The notes: generated from the letters alone by a model not told the origin. DNA of 64,000 bases from Maratus speciosus (GCA_963932465.1 OZ010800.1:33110852-33174851); one strand, 5' to 3'; positions 1-10,721 are shown, numbered from the stretch's first letter. Numbers and translations: made by a program.

Positions 1-306
1 CTTTCGTTATTCAAAATAAAAATTATGTCAATTTGTATAATTTGGCGAGTGGTCTGGCGATTTATATAATTTGGCGAAATTAGTCGACGGGATAATCAAG
101 TAGTACCGCAGCGGATTTGGCGTTAAAATTTCCCCAATCCAAGAGAAATGAATAGAAATCTGTTTATAGGGAGATCGCCACTGTTTTTTAAATTATAATT
201 CAATCTTTCGAAATCTTTTTAAAGCCGATCCCATTAGCGTGCATTTAGAGTCTGCGGTGTCTAGACGGGGGTTGGCGAGCGTAGCTCGTAGGGGGCCGAG
301 CCCCCT
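1..306 (-). repeat. Dispersed repeat R1, 5' part (minus)
   Basis: Read on the minus strand this matches the start of the plus-strand copy at 14912-15659. Shared features include a terminal GC-rich block (268-306, containing GGGGGCCGAGCCCCC, which can fold on itself), a CGAGCTACgCTCGCCAACCCC block and the segment around 130-190 (CAGTGGCGATCTCCCT in reverse complement). The same segment recurs in the minus copy ending at 5637. No coding capacity is seen. The superfamily is unknown. Confidence 0.6.
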
Positions 307-625
307 AGTAGTATTTAAAAATTTTCTTTCCCTTTTAAAATTCACGTGTAACTGTAGTTTTTATGATGTAATTTTCAATATTTTCCTGATTTTTAACACG
401 TAATCTCTAAATTCTCATTTGAAAGTTTTTTCTGTTTATAATAGCCACGTGTAAATAATTTTTTTATTTGAAGGAAATATTATTCTTTGCGCTGTTTTTA
501 AAATTGGCAACAGTTTAAAATAATTGCCCTTTTCTAAAATGTGTAAAAAATATCTCTCGAAATGCTGAAAATTTGAATTTAAAATGAAAATAAATCCTCA
601 AAAAATGAGTCAAATTAAAAATCTA
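307..625 (+). repeat. Dispersed repeat R1, 3' part (plus)
   Basis: This stretch is the reverse complement of about 4755-5048 and resembles 15525-15655. Markers shared with those copies are CACGTGTAA, GGCAACAG, CTCTCGAAATG and AAAAAATGAGTCAAAT. It abuts the oppositely oriented R1 5' part at about 306/307, so two R1 pieces meet here in opposite directions. Confidence 0.55.
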
Positions 626-1083
626 AATGCAATTTGTATACCGGGAAATTCTGACACATAAAATGATCTAAAAATGATTAAATTCCCATGTATAGTTTTT
701 CTCCTATAAAACTTTTTTAATGGAGCGATTTTGACCATCTTTAACATTAAATATCTCTTAAAATAATTATTCGATTTAAAAACTGTCTGCATCAGCGTGT
801 TTATCAAACATGTCTCTATAATAGCACCGATTTTCATATTTTTGTATGAAACAGTTTTCTTAATATTAACGAATAAAGACCCCCGGTCATAAAAAATATG
901 GATGCCGATCTAGTAGGAATATACCCGGATGATCTACGCAGATTTTCATTGGTCCATTTCCAAATCAAAACTTTTTTTTATATATAGAAGGATTTAGATT
1001 CTGTAGAAGATTAAAAACGAAAAATTTCTTGTGTGAAACTTTAGTTAAACCGTGAGATATGCGTACTTGGATATATTGAAAAA
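626..1083. other. AT-rich DNA, nothing recognised
   Basis: I see no gene, RNA gene, tandem repeat or clear element end here. It precedes the THAP-like relic. Confidence 0.5.
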
Positions 1084-1400
1084 ATGCCGCGATATTATTC
1101 CATTCCAAACTGTACATCTAATAAACCTGGTGAAGGTTACACTACATCATTTTGATTTGCAAAGGATAAAATATTGAAAAGAAAGAGGATGAAAAGTATC
1201 CTGAGGGATTTTACTCCAAATAATGATAGCGGAGTTTGCATCAAACATTTTGAAAATGAGTCAATCATTTTGATTGATAAAGTCACATCAAAGGACAGTG
1301 ACAGAATATGAAAAGAAGTTCCCGAAATTATCAGACGATGCTTACCCAACAATCTTTCCATTCTGTCCCAATTACCTGAATAAAAAAGTTCCAGTGATGT
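1084..1400 (+). pseudogene. Decayed THAP-domain reading frame
   Basis: From the ATG at 1084 the translation begins MPRYYSIPNCTS and continues to VCIKHFENES. About 20 codons further on, in another frame, it reads KLSDDAYPTIFPFCPNYL. This is the layout of a THAP (C2CH) DNA-binding domain: an N-terminal Cys, a C-x2-H pair (CIKH) and the closing AxPTIF motif. The first expected Cys is Tyr (YYS in place of the usual yCS). The frame is broken by TGA at 1153-1155 and again near 1309, and the AYPTIF part needs a frame change. THAP domains occur in P-element-like transposases and in host proteins derived from them. The downstream bases to about 1440 could be a degraded continuation. I infer a transposon relic; a decayed host THAP gene is the alternative. 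Confidence 0.6.
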
Positions 1401-1969
1401 ATGCAACGATTGAGAGAAAAAGAAAGATGGGAAAACTAGACATTGGATAATTTTCTCGAGAAAGAAAAAATAAACTGTATTTCTGATATTATAAGGAAGA
1501 ACTAAGATGAGAAAATGATAGGATTGGGGCATTTCTTCAAAACAACAATGTAAACATTGTATTCAATAACAATGTATTCATTATTGCGATGAATGCAGTC
1601 ATTTTTTTTATTTTTTTAATGTGATACATATGTGGAAATCGTGAAATCTATTCAAATCGATATAAAGGTAAGCAATTAACTCCGAATTTTTATATAATTT
1701 TAACTAACAATACTTTGAATTGTTGGGGAGAGTTAAAGTATTTTGACTAAGGTTAAAAATTACGAAATTATTGAATCAAATGAAAAGAAATTAGATTATT
1801 ATTCTAAGGCCATTGAGTGATGGAAATTATTTTTAAAGGAAAATTTCTGATAATGAAATTAGTGATTTAATAACATTTATTTTAGAACAAGTATTATAAG
1901 TAAAAAAAATTACATGGAAGAAATTATAGCAGTAATTTAATAATATTTGCTTATTGTATTTGTATTAGA
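1401..1969. other. AT-rich DNA, nothing recognised
   Basis: The start may hold further decayed THAP-protein sequence (a lysine/arginine-rich frame, RKRKMGKLDIG, near 1420-1450). Beyond that no gene or repeat end is visible. Confidence 0.4.
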
Positions 1970-1973
1970 TTAA

Positions 1974-2737
1974 GGGGACCTTCTACATTAGGAGACCAAA
2001 AAAAAGTTTCTTTTTATGATTTTTTTGTAGGAAAACTGCATGATGAATATTTTTGAAATTTTAACAGTTTATTGTACATATCTTAAGGTATACACAAGAA
2101 TTTTTGTATTAGAATTTGTTGCTTCTACACTAAGTTATAAACAAATGTGTTCAACCACATTTTTTGACACGGTGGGCAAGATTAAAAAAAAAAAAATCTA
2201 CTCAATGGATCATCTTGATTTTTTTTTTAAATTAAAGCTTGTTTAATTGCCTTCGATATGAATTAAAGCTTTTACTAAAATTATTTTTAAAAAAAGTTAT
2301 TAACAAATAAGAACGATTTTTTTTTAACAAAAAATAAATAAAAAACAACAACACCATAAACACCATAACACCATAACATTTTTTTTTTTTAATCAACCAT
2401 TACGTAACTTTTTTAAAATAAATTTATGGGTTCCTTTAATTTAACTAGAAGCTATACTCAGGAAGTTTACGAAAAAAATTTATTTTTGTGTTTCAGATAA
2501 TTCTACAAGGCGCTATCATGCCCACCGTCCAGACGAAATTTTCCAAAGCAGTTGATCATATTTGTTTATAACTTAGAGTAGAAGAAACAAAATCTAATAA
2601 AAAAATTCTTGTGTATATCTTAAGATGTGTACAATAAACTGTTAAATCTTCAAAAAGATGCATCATACATTTTCTTACAAAAAAAATCATAAAAAGGCTT
2701 TTTTTTTTTTTTAGGTCTCTTAATGTAGAAGGTCCCC
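1974..2737. mobile_element. 764-bp MITE with long TIRs and TTAA duplication
   Basis: The ends are inverted copies: GGGGACCTTCTACATTA at 1974 and its reverse complement ending at 2737. Similarity extends inward about 210 bp on each side, ending near GGTGGGCAAGAT (about 2172) and ATGCCCACCGTCC (about 2518). Both ends are flanked by TTAA (1970-1973 and 2738-2741). A TTAA duplication is the hallmark of piggyBac-type insertion, but the terminus starts GGGG rather than the usual CCY, so the superfamily is an inference. It has no coding capacity. The 68-codon frame at 2040-2246 lies in the left arm and is not a gene. Confidence 0.75.
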
Positions 2738-2741
2738 TTAA

Positions 2742-3554
2742 CTGCTTTTAATTAATTTCGTGTGGCTAATAAAATTTTCAATATTTTAACCAAATTATAT
2801 AACTATGCCTTGCATATTTTATAATCTGGAAAGCAATAAAAGAAATCTGGAAGCGAAATATATTGTTTAACGGCATAGGGGAAAAGGGGGCTCATATGGC
2901 TCAATCCTTCCCCCATTTAGATAAAAATAATTAAGTGTAAGAAATTATTAAAAAAAAACTATTATTTTCTTTCTTAAATGTTTTCTTCTCTTGACAAAGA
3001 GAAAAAAATATTAATTAAATTTATAGTAGTAACGAAACTGGTGAATTTGCAGGTCAATGGCCTCTCAGACGTCAGTTGTGCTGTTTTATTTTGAAATTAT
3101 TTTATTTAGTATTTAAAACATTCAATCCACAGTAGCATTTCTTTCATATTTGTAATACTAATTACTACAAGTAAATATATTAAGTAGTTTCGGGAGTGTA
3201 TCTGTTTACAATAGTGGGAAATATATGAATCTATGCACTAACTTTCCAAAACTTCATTTTCTTCAGGTCTTTTTTATTTTCCCTCTAAGCCCCCCACTGT
3301 CTAAATTTGATAACTGTAATTACCTGACATTTAGTATTTTAAAACATCTATCTAAAATAATTAAAGTCTTGAGCTTGTGATAATCACAATAATTAATTTA
3401 AATAGTGAATAATTTTCACAAATATTTTATTAATTATTGATAACCTAATTGTTAAATTTATTTGAAAATAACTATTTTGTTTCATTAGTATGCTTTCATC
3501 AAATTCTAGTTTTAAATAGAGTCATCAAAACAATTATATCTATTACTTTTGTGG
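2742..3554. other. AT-rich DNA, nothing recognised
   Basis: No open frame with family resemblance, no RNA gene and no clear repeat ends were found. Confidence 0.45.
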
Positions 3555-3820
3555 GGTGTCCATTACTGGAACAGAGTGTGTACATTAATGGAACAGAATG
3601 TGTCCATTACTGGAGCAGAGGGTGTCCATTACTGGATTTTTTTATATATTTCTGTTATTTACAATTAAGTTTCGATTTATATTGGGAAATGAGACTATGA
3701 GAATGGTTAAATATTGTTGATAGATTAAAATAATGCTGGGAAAATGGGAATATAATAATTATAACTATTAATTAAAATAAATTTCAAAGAAATTCCTTAA
3801 GGGTGTCTATTACTGGCACA
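3555..3820 (+). repeat. 22-bp direct repeats around TGTCCATTACTGGA
   Basis: Nearly four copies of a 22-bp unit (core GTGTCCATTACTGGA, one copy GTGTACATTAATGGA) lie at 3555-3637. A further copy, GTGTCTATTACTGGC, is at about 3802-3818 in the same direction. The core resembles the GTCCATATTA motif repeated in the ends of the jerky-type transposon at 39962-43097. It is probably the subterminal binding-site region of a related DNA transposon, although no matching opposite end was found. Confidence 0.5.
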
Positions 3821-4744
3821 TTTATCCCATATTATTTGTTGCATATTTTGGTTCATATTAAGTATGTTTGTGAAGTTATTTTTTTCTTTAAATGAAAGAA
3901 TACTGTATTTCATGTATTGCAAAGCAAAGATAAGCAAACGTTTTCAGTTACAGCTATTTTATAAAAAAATATATATTTAGAATGCATAATATGCAGGATG
4001 CAATATGTTATCTAATGCAGACCTTTAATTTCTAGAACGTTCGTCGTAGACATATAGTTCCAATTACAAAAACGTTTCAAAAGATGTAACTATTCATGTT
4101 GTGGAATTATTTAAAGTAAAAAATCAATTTTATACAAATTACGAAATGTAAATTTTTATACGATCCCCCCAGTCCCTATAGTTATGTTTAGTAAAAGATA
4201 AAATATATCATAACAAATATAACACAAAAGTTTGAAATCTGTGCTACAAAAATTGACACAGTTATTTTAAATTTCAAAGTTTGAGATTTATGCACATGAT
4301 TTTGTCTTTCATTGAGGGATCAGTTAAAAGATGAATTAAAGTAATTCGAGAACAATTTCAGGGTGCAATGTCCTTCTTACGGCGAAACCACCTTTAGCCG
4401 GTATCGCCAAATCGAGGAATCGTCAAATAGGGTTATTTCATCTATAAATTTGAGCTGACTTTTAGGGGTTGCATACAAAACAAAGAATGAAATATTGAAA
4501 TTAAACAGAAAAATAAATATCAATTTATTATAACATCAGATAACGGTCTACTATAAAAGAGGAATGCATCATACGCCGGAATCTACTAGAGGTACTACTT
4601 AAAGTTTCTCCATTGGTGGCAATGTACAATTGAATGCTTAACAGTACTGAGTCCTGGACACGTTAGAGTATAGCAGGTGTGCAGACTTTGCGACAATTTA
4701 GGATGATGCGCTTTTATACGTTATAATTTCCCGGTGTGCAGAAT
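3821..4744. other. AT-rich DNA, nothing recognised
   Basis: No gene-like frame or repeat boundary is seen. Around 4380-4430 there are GGCGA/TCGCC-rich words that may be a distant copy of the R1 edge (compare 45-80), but this is weak. Confidence 0.4.
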
Positions 4745-5637
4745 GTGTTTATTTTTTAAATTTGACTCATTTTTTGAGCTTTTATTTCTATTTTAAATTC
4801 AAATTTTCAACATTTCGAGAGATTTTTGATACTTATTTTAGAAATTTGTACTAATTTAACCTGTTGCCAACTGTATAAACAGCGCAAACAATAATGTTTG
4901 CTTCAAATTAGAAATTTATTTACACGTGACTATTAGAAAAAAAAACTTTCAAATTAGAATTAAATAATTACGTATAAAAAGCAGGAACTTATTGAAAATT
5001 ACTTCATAAAAACTATATTTACACGCGAATTTTAACAGAGAGAGAATATTGTAAAATAATAAATTCATTAACATGCGTAAGAAGTCTTTAAAATGAGAAA
5101 TTACGTCACATTACACTTATTACGTAAAATGAACAAAAAATAATATTGCAAAACAGTTTAAATTTTAAAATTGCGCGAGACATTTATTTGATATTTCGAG
5201 ATGAACTTTTCAACAATTTTTGTTGGGACAGCGCAAATAATATTTCATTTCTAACAAAAGTATTTGCTCGTGAATATTAAAAAGAGAAATAAAAGTTTGG
5301 TGAAAATTGCGTGAAATAAAAAACGATGCATTTAAAATGTCTTTCATTTATTTATTTATTTATTGCATACAACTTGCGTGCTTGACATCAGAGCCCGCTT
5401 AAAATGTCTTAATTAAAAGAACTTTTTTTTCGCTTTGTTAAAAAATACCGGGAGACAAAAACTCTGTTTACTTAATTCATTTTATATTAGCTTATTTTGA
5501 AATGTTTAACTTGTTTTATTTAATCGAAGAGGAAAACAGCCATAGTATCTTTTAACAGCAGCTGATTTTTCCTTAAAATTCCCCAATCTTAGAGAAATGA
5601 ATAGAAACCCGTTTATAGGGAGATCGCCACTGTTTTT
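4745..5637 (-). repeat. Dispersed repeat R1, near full length (minus)
   Basis: The reverse complement follows the plus copy at about 15010-15659 almost throughout. It runs from CAGTGGCGATCTCCCT (5637) through AATCAGCTGCTGTT, GCTGTTTTCCTC and AGACATTTTAA to the CACGTGTAAATA region, and the last part also matches 330-625. It is interrupted at 5344-5398 by a short retroposed insertion. No protein is encoded. Confidence 0.65.
5344..5398 (-). mobile_element. 5'-truncated SINE tail, 12-bp TSD
   Basis: A 55-bp insertion splits the R1 copy. It is flanked by the perfect 12-bp direct repeat TTAAAATGTCTT at 5332-5343 and 5399-5410. The uninterrupted R1 copy at 15255-15270 has one AGACATTTTAAATG at this place. 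Read on the minus strand, the insert is a GC-richer segment (GATGTCAAGCACGCAAG) followed by (AATA)n. The same segment ends the tRNA-like SINE at 57481-57759 (GATGTCAAGCACACAAG). Long duplication, 5' truncation and a simple-repeat tail are the signature of target-primed reverse transcription. Confidence 0.75.
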
Positions 5638-5965
5638 AACACTTTCCAATAAAGTTGAAAAGTGTTTACGATTTCGGTTTGTCTGTCCGTCTGTCCACGC
5701 TCTATCTCTCGTAAATATGCACGGATCGTTCTGAAATTTTTGGACGTTAGTGACCTCTACCATAGCACGTTCCCTATTTCAAATGAAGTTTGTAGCATGT
5801 TTAGTTCATTTACAGGGACAGTCAAAAGTTTTCAGTTACATTACGGCCAATGGGAAAAAATCGTTTCAAATGATTTTTAATGGTGTTACACTCTTTTAAA
5901 CATAGTAAAATTGATATTCATTTATGAAGTCCACTAAAATGTGCATTCTGTTGAATATGCGGTAC
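5638..5965 (+). repeat. Dispersed repeat F2 with CTGTC stretch
   Basis: It begins near AACACTTTCCAATAAAG and contains TTTGTCTGTCCGTCTGTCC, then GTAAATATGCACGGAT, CATTACGGCCAATGGGAA and a TTTTAATGGTGTTACA block. The same series of blocks recurs at 43315-43850 and 60745-61200 (plus) and 53300-53690 and 59455-59765 (minus). The open frames here on both strands are non-homologous by-products. Confidence 0.6.
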
Positions 5966-6144
5966 AAAGAATAGTTATTGTTAATTTACAGGGCCACACA
6001 AACGAATTCCGTTCATAATGGTATAGGGGAACTTGTTTGAGGTGTATTTGAAAAGATTTCAGATACTACATTGCATCCGAATTACTGTATATTAGTATTG
6101 ATTGCTCGAAATGCATTTTTAATTATGATATGCGCTTTTTTAGG

Positions 6145-6718
6145 ATTTCGTTCATTTGACGAAACCCTATTCGTCTCGCTCCGCTGTCTGTCTGTCTGTC
6201 CGTCTGTCACAGGGCCCATTCTCATAAACTATACATGCTGGAGACTTGAAATTTTTCATACTTATAGCGGAACACCACACATCATACGACAAATCATAAA
6301 ATTTTGAAAAAGTCGTATATTTTACCTTTTGAGCTCCCACATGTGTATTTTAAACAATTCTTTCTAAGTGAGTACCTAATTAGGTTGGAAGCGTGAAATT
6401 TTACATAGTTATAGCTGAACACCTCACATCAAACGACAAATCATAAAATTTTGAAAAAAGTCATATATTTAAACCTTTGGGTTCCCACATCTGTATTTTA
6501 AACAATTCTTTCTAATTGAGCCCCTAATTAGGTTGGACGCGTGAAATTTCATATACTTATAGCTGAACACCTCACATCAAATGACAAATCATAAAATTTT
6601 GAAAAAGCTGTACATTTAACCCTTTGGGCTCCCACATGTGTATTTTAAACAATCTCTTTCTAAGTAAGCTCCTATTTAGGTTGGAGGCGTGAAATTTTGC
6701 ATACTTATAGCTTATGAC
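6145..6718 (+). repeat. CTGT-rich lead-in and 148-bp tandem array
   Basis: A GTCTGTCTGTCTGTCCGTC stretch (about 6186-6208) is followed by a tandem array with a period of 147-148 bp, measured at the word GAAATTT...CTTATAGC (6248, 6395, 6543, 6691), giving about 3.2 units. Each unit has GACAAATCATAAAATTTTGA, GGGCTCCCACATGTGTATTTT and TAGGTTGGA. A related CTGTC lead-in with CTCGTAAACTATGGAATG follows at 61440-61560. No coding function is apparent. Confidence 0.7.
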
Positions 6719-6724
6719 GGTGTT

Positions 6725-7340
6725 TTCGTATGCCCAGGTTCACAAAATGAGTAAGAAAAACTCCAACACAAAAATTTAGAGGACTTACTTCTTTATTATG
6801 AAAAACTTTTAAAGGAGGGCCGTGGAAGTACAGAGGGACGGGGAGAAGTAACCAGACTGCCCGTTAAGGCGCTCCCCGTAGTGAGGAACGCCGACGTCTT
6901 TCACATTCGAGATCAGAGGCAGTAGTGGTAAAATATTCATTACAATCACTCACTCATTGGCGAGATAAATAGCAACATATGTACTGTATTGGCGATGAAT
7001 ATTGGTGGCGTGGACAAAGGAATCAGAAGAATCCCCGAAGTATTGCTTAGAATTAAAACTTACGCCATGGCGGGCTATATGGTTACAAGTATTTTAAAAT
7101 TCTTGCGGCAAGAGAAAGTGGCTAAAGAAATGCCATGTCGCCATGAAGAAAGCGAAAGGAAAGAGAGAGAAGGACGCATGCTCAGTAAGCATTCAGTTTA
7201 CAGTCATTTCCTTTGTAGTATTACTAGGGGTATCTTTGTAATATTACTAGGGGTAGAGGTTTACAGACAATTTTCTAGTAATTGCTGTAATATCAGTAAT
7301 GATACTAAGTATTTTTTAGTAAAATCACATACTGTTTTTT
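6725..7340 (-). mobile_element. Possible solo LTR (weak)
   Basis: This block is GC-richer than its surroundings. In reverse complement it has an AATAAAGAAGTAAG polyadenylation-like signal about 75 bp before a GGGCATACGAAAACACCG end, and TGTAAAC at the other end. That layout resembles an LTR, but no second LTR, primer site or coding domain was found and the edges are uncertain. The 127-codon plus-strand frame at 6989-7372 has no recognisable domain. Confidence 0.25.
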
Positions 7341-8049
7341 ACAGCGTAGGCGCCGCCCAGAATTTGGGCTAAGAATCGGAAATCAAAAGTAAAATTAAGT
7401 ACTGAGAATAATGTAAAAAAAAAAAAAATACTGCAAAGATAAATAAAATATAATTTAGAAATTTTAAAAGGGAAAAGGATTATACAGGGCCGAAACTAGA
7501 GGGGGGAGGGCATATGTTTCAATCGACAGAATGGAAGGCAAAGAGGGCGCAAAATGAAGATTTGGTTTGTCGTATTTGTATTGATTTGTCACACAAATTT
7601 TTGTTAGTTAGTCAAAGTTTACATTAATGGTAAATCTATCACACATTGAGAATATTATTCCCAAGATAAAGCGGACTAACAATTATGCTTATGCATACTA
7701 AAAATGAAACCCGTATAAAGCGGAATTGTTTTCGGAGTTTTTTGCATTCAACTTTAAATTTTAAAATAAAGCAATGAATATTATAAACTTATAAAATTCT
7801 GTAAGTAAATTCACTTTGCGCAGGATGGGGAGAGTGTGTGTTTGTAAAGGGAAAAGGCATGCAAAATCCATGTTTGTCCCTGAATTTAATAAAAAAAGCT
7901 AGTTTTGGCCTGGAAGTATCGAATAGGAATAACTGTTAAATAGCTGTAAAAATGGATTCGGAAAGCCAAAAGTGCAGGATTCTATACGTTAAAAGTAATA
8001 GCCGAAGAAATATTGACAATTAATCAAGTATATTAATATTATTATACTA

Positions 8050-8175
8050 TGTGGCTACACTCCCGATGTTGTACTGGACCTTGAAGACTTTGACGACCTA
8101 GAACAACAAACAATCGAGTCAAGTACAAGAGACGGGCTACCACGGTCAAACAGCAGAAAAAGGAAACATATATAA
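8050..8175 (+). pseudogene. C-terminal fragment of an unknown protein
   Basis: An open stretch of 41 codons ends at TAA 8173-8175. It reads CGYTPDVVLDLEDFDDLEQQ and then a Ser/Arg/Lys-rich tail ending NSRKRKHI. An acidic patch followed by a basic, nuclear-localisation-like tail is unusual for random AT-rich DNA and suggests the end of a transposon or nuclear protein. The acidic half is repeated in inverted form at about 8894-8935. I do not recognise the family. Confidence 0.35.
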
Positions 8176-9104
8176 AGTGACTATACGTAATATATATTTA
8201 TTGATTAGTGTCTTGTACATGATATAATTAAATCGTATTTCCAATATAAAAAATAAAAGCTCTTTTTTAAAATTACTAAATTGCCAGACAGTATTTTCCT
8301 GTTTTTAAACAAAATTTCGCTGCTGTGATTTTCAAAGTCTATTACAAAAAATAATTACCTAATAAATGAAGCTATGGTCTACTTCATGCTCTAAAAAGTT
8401 AATCATGACTGTTTTGATTGTGAAATGCACTAAAAGTGAGCTATAAAACAAAAAATATCGTCATTTGTGGATTTTTGTAATTTTTTGCAAATTTTAAGCT
8501 ATTTTCCCGGCTCTGTACCTGGCCTCCTATTTGGTAAAATTACAAACATAAATAGTGCACGTTGTAAAGAATGTTATTCTCTACATTAGTGTTAAATAAA
8601 AAATATTATTATTAATTAAATGTACTAATTAGTAAACTAAATTTAGACTACAAAAATTATTAATTTTTTTTTTAATGACGAGAACTGTGCTTTATTTTTT
8701 TTCCCGACATAATGTCTCTCTCAGAAAAGTGTTTTTTACTGTAATTTTTTGCGTATAAGCCGCGGCTATGTTAAGTCTGTTTCAAACCAGAAATTGTTTT
8801 TAAAAAATGAAGTCAAATAAATCCTAAGCAGAAATAAGTCGCAATGTATTTAAAAAAAAAAAATTTCTCGCAGAAATCAAAGTTATCGTTATATTGTTTG
8901 TTCTAGGTCGTCAAAGTCTTCAAGGTCCAGTATAACATCAGGAGCGTTTCGACATAATATAATAATATTCATATACTTGATAAATTGTCAATATTTCTTC
9001 GGCTATTACTTTTAACGTATAGAATCGTGCACTTTGGGCTTTTCGAATTCATTTTTAACAGTTATTCTTATTCGGTACTTCCAGGCCGAAACTAACTGTT
9101 TTTT

Positions 9105-9182
9105 TTTGGGGGGGGGGGGCACACATGGATTTTGCCCCCTCCTCCCTCTACACACACACACACACACTCTCTCTCTCTCTAC
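9105..9182 (+). repeat. Poly(G) run and (CA)n(CT)n microsatellite
   Basis: Twelve G (9108-9119) are followed by (AC)9 and (TC)6 at about 9150-9180, inside the right arm of the 2.3-kb foldback. The mirrored position in the left arm lacks them, so they arose after the arms formed. Confidence 0.8.
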
Positions 9183-9645
9183 CCCTCCTGCGCAAAGTGA
9201 ATTTACATACAGAATTTTATAAGTTTATAATATCCATTGCTTTATTTTTAAATTTAAAGTTGAATTTAAAAAAAACCCGAAAACAATTCCGCTTTATACA
9301 GGTTTCCGTCCTTGTTGGTCCTCTTTATGTTGGGAATAATATTCTCAATGTGAGATAGATTTACCATTAATGTAAACTTTGGCTAACTAACAAAAATTTG
9401 TGTGACAAATTAATACAAATACGACAAACGAAATCTTCATTTTCGCACTCTTTGCCTCACATTCTGCCGTGTAAAGCATATGCCCTCTCCCCCTCTAGTT
9501 TCGACCCTGTAGAATCCCTTTACCTTTTTAAATTTTCTAAATTATTTTTTATTTATCTTTGCAATATTTTTTATATTATTCCCAGCACTCAACTTTACTT
9601 CCGATTTTTAGCCCAAACTCTGGGTGGCGCTTATATCTACCGACT

Positions 9646-10484
9646 TGGTTTTTTGGTTAATTTCATCCCCCCCCCCCCAACAATACTGCAATTACTTTTT
9701 ATTGTACATACTATAATAAATTAATTGCTTTGTTTATTCAATATCAAAAATTAAAGATCGTTTTTAAATTAGTGACATGCCAGGCGTTAATTTCCTGTTT
9801 TAACCATAAATCGTATTGTTCTGATTTTAGATTCTATTAGAGATAATTAATGTTCTAATGAATGAAACTTGTAGGATATTTCATACTTTACAATGTTTAT
9901 TACGACAATTTTGTACCTAAAACGTAAAAATAAAAAATAAAAATGGGTTATTAAGGAAAAGCTAACGTCATTTGTTTTTTTCCCCAATTTTTGCAAATTC
10001 GACTCCGTATCTCGCATTCTATTGGCTCAATTTAGAAGTATGAATAGTGCATGTTGTAGAGCATTTTGCCTTCAACAAAATCGTAATTATATGTTTTTCT
10101 GTAAAATGCACTGGAACCGTGTTAATTGAGAAAAATCGAAAAAAGTGCCGAAAATTTTTGTTTTTTTCGATGCAGTAAAAAACGCACAAAGTCTAAAAGG
10201 TCGAAAATTGTTTTTTTCATTAGAGGGTCAACCGATACATAATACACGAAAATCAGAATTGCCCGAATTTTTGCAAGGCAAAATGCTATTTCTACTGGAC
10301 TAAAATTTCATAATTAAAATTATCTCCCTGTAAACAAATGAACGCGTGAAATACGTTTTTATTCATATTTGCATTTTATATGTATTTATTTATATGATCT
10401 ATCTGTCAACTACAAAGTTTGATATACCGAATGCTTTTTATTTTTAAAAATATTCATCTTTCTGTCTTATGCAAAACTTTGTTT
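9646..10484. other. AT-rich DNA, nothing recognised
   Basis: There is an 11-bp poly(C) run at 9667-9677. Otherwise no gene-like frame or repeat boundary was found. Confidence 0.4.
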
Positions 10485-10638
10485 TTGGAGGGACGTCAAA
10501 AACCTATCCGCGTTAGGCAGATTTCGCCTTATGGAGCACGTATTAATATTATTTTATATGGGTTCGCCGGGACTTCAAAAACATTCTGCGATAGACAGAT
10601 TTCCGGCTTAAACGGAGTCCGCCATAGACATATTTTAC
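10485..10638 (-). mobile_element. Pogo/Tigger-like transposon end
   Basis: In reverse complement the piece starts TA then CAGTAAAATATGTCTATGG. It contains three related words (AGGCAGATTTCGCCTTA, AGACAGATTTCCGGCTTA, AGACATATTTTACTG) and two ACnTCAAAAACnTnnTnCG words. A TA followed by CAGTA and short repeated words is typical of pogo/Tigger-type ends. The opposite end is not visible, so this is a solo or degraded end. Confidence 0.4.
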
Positions 10639-10721
10639 TGTATTAATAAAGATGCATTATTTATATCTATGTAAAAACAAATTTGTAATGTACAGTCGTG
10701 AAAAAATATAATAAAAAAATA

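Larger units (their letters stand above)
7345..9645. repeat. 2.3-kb foldback: ~770-bp inverted arms, ~780-bp loop
   Basis: The left arm (about 7345-8115) and right arm (about 8894-9645) are reverse complements over most of their length. Examples are GGCGCCGCCCAGAATTTGGGC with its counterpart near 9610-9635, ACATTAATGGTAAATCTATC at 7622 against 9355, and CTTGAAGACTTTGACGACC at 8080 against 8905. The similarity is imperfect, so the structure is not very recent. Each arm holds hAT-like end words: CAGGGCCGAAACTAG at 7486 and CTAGTTTTGGCCTG at 7897, mirrored at 9083 and 9501-9515. No target duplication was found around the whole. The loop (8116-8893) shows nothing recognisable. It could be two MITE copies in opposite orientation or a foldback element. 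Confidence 0.65.

Noticed and set aside
3555..3637. CRISPR-like or operator array
   Set aside because: 22-bp units are contiguous with no unique spacers and no Cas-type genes. Better explained as transposase sites.
6989..7372. 127-codon plus-strand frame
   Set aside because: No recognisable domain, no splice or promoter context, and it overlaps an LTR-like block on the other strand. Treated as a chance frame.
7486..9515. One hAT element spanning the whole foldback
   Set aside because: The eight bases outside CAGGGCCGAAACTAG at 7486 and outside its counterpart at 9515 are not direct repeats; they continue the inverted similarity.
9398..9724. 108-codon plus-strand frame
   Set aside because: It lies in the right arm of the 2.3-kb foldback and crosses a poly(C) run; no family resemblance.
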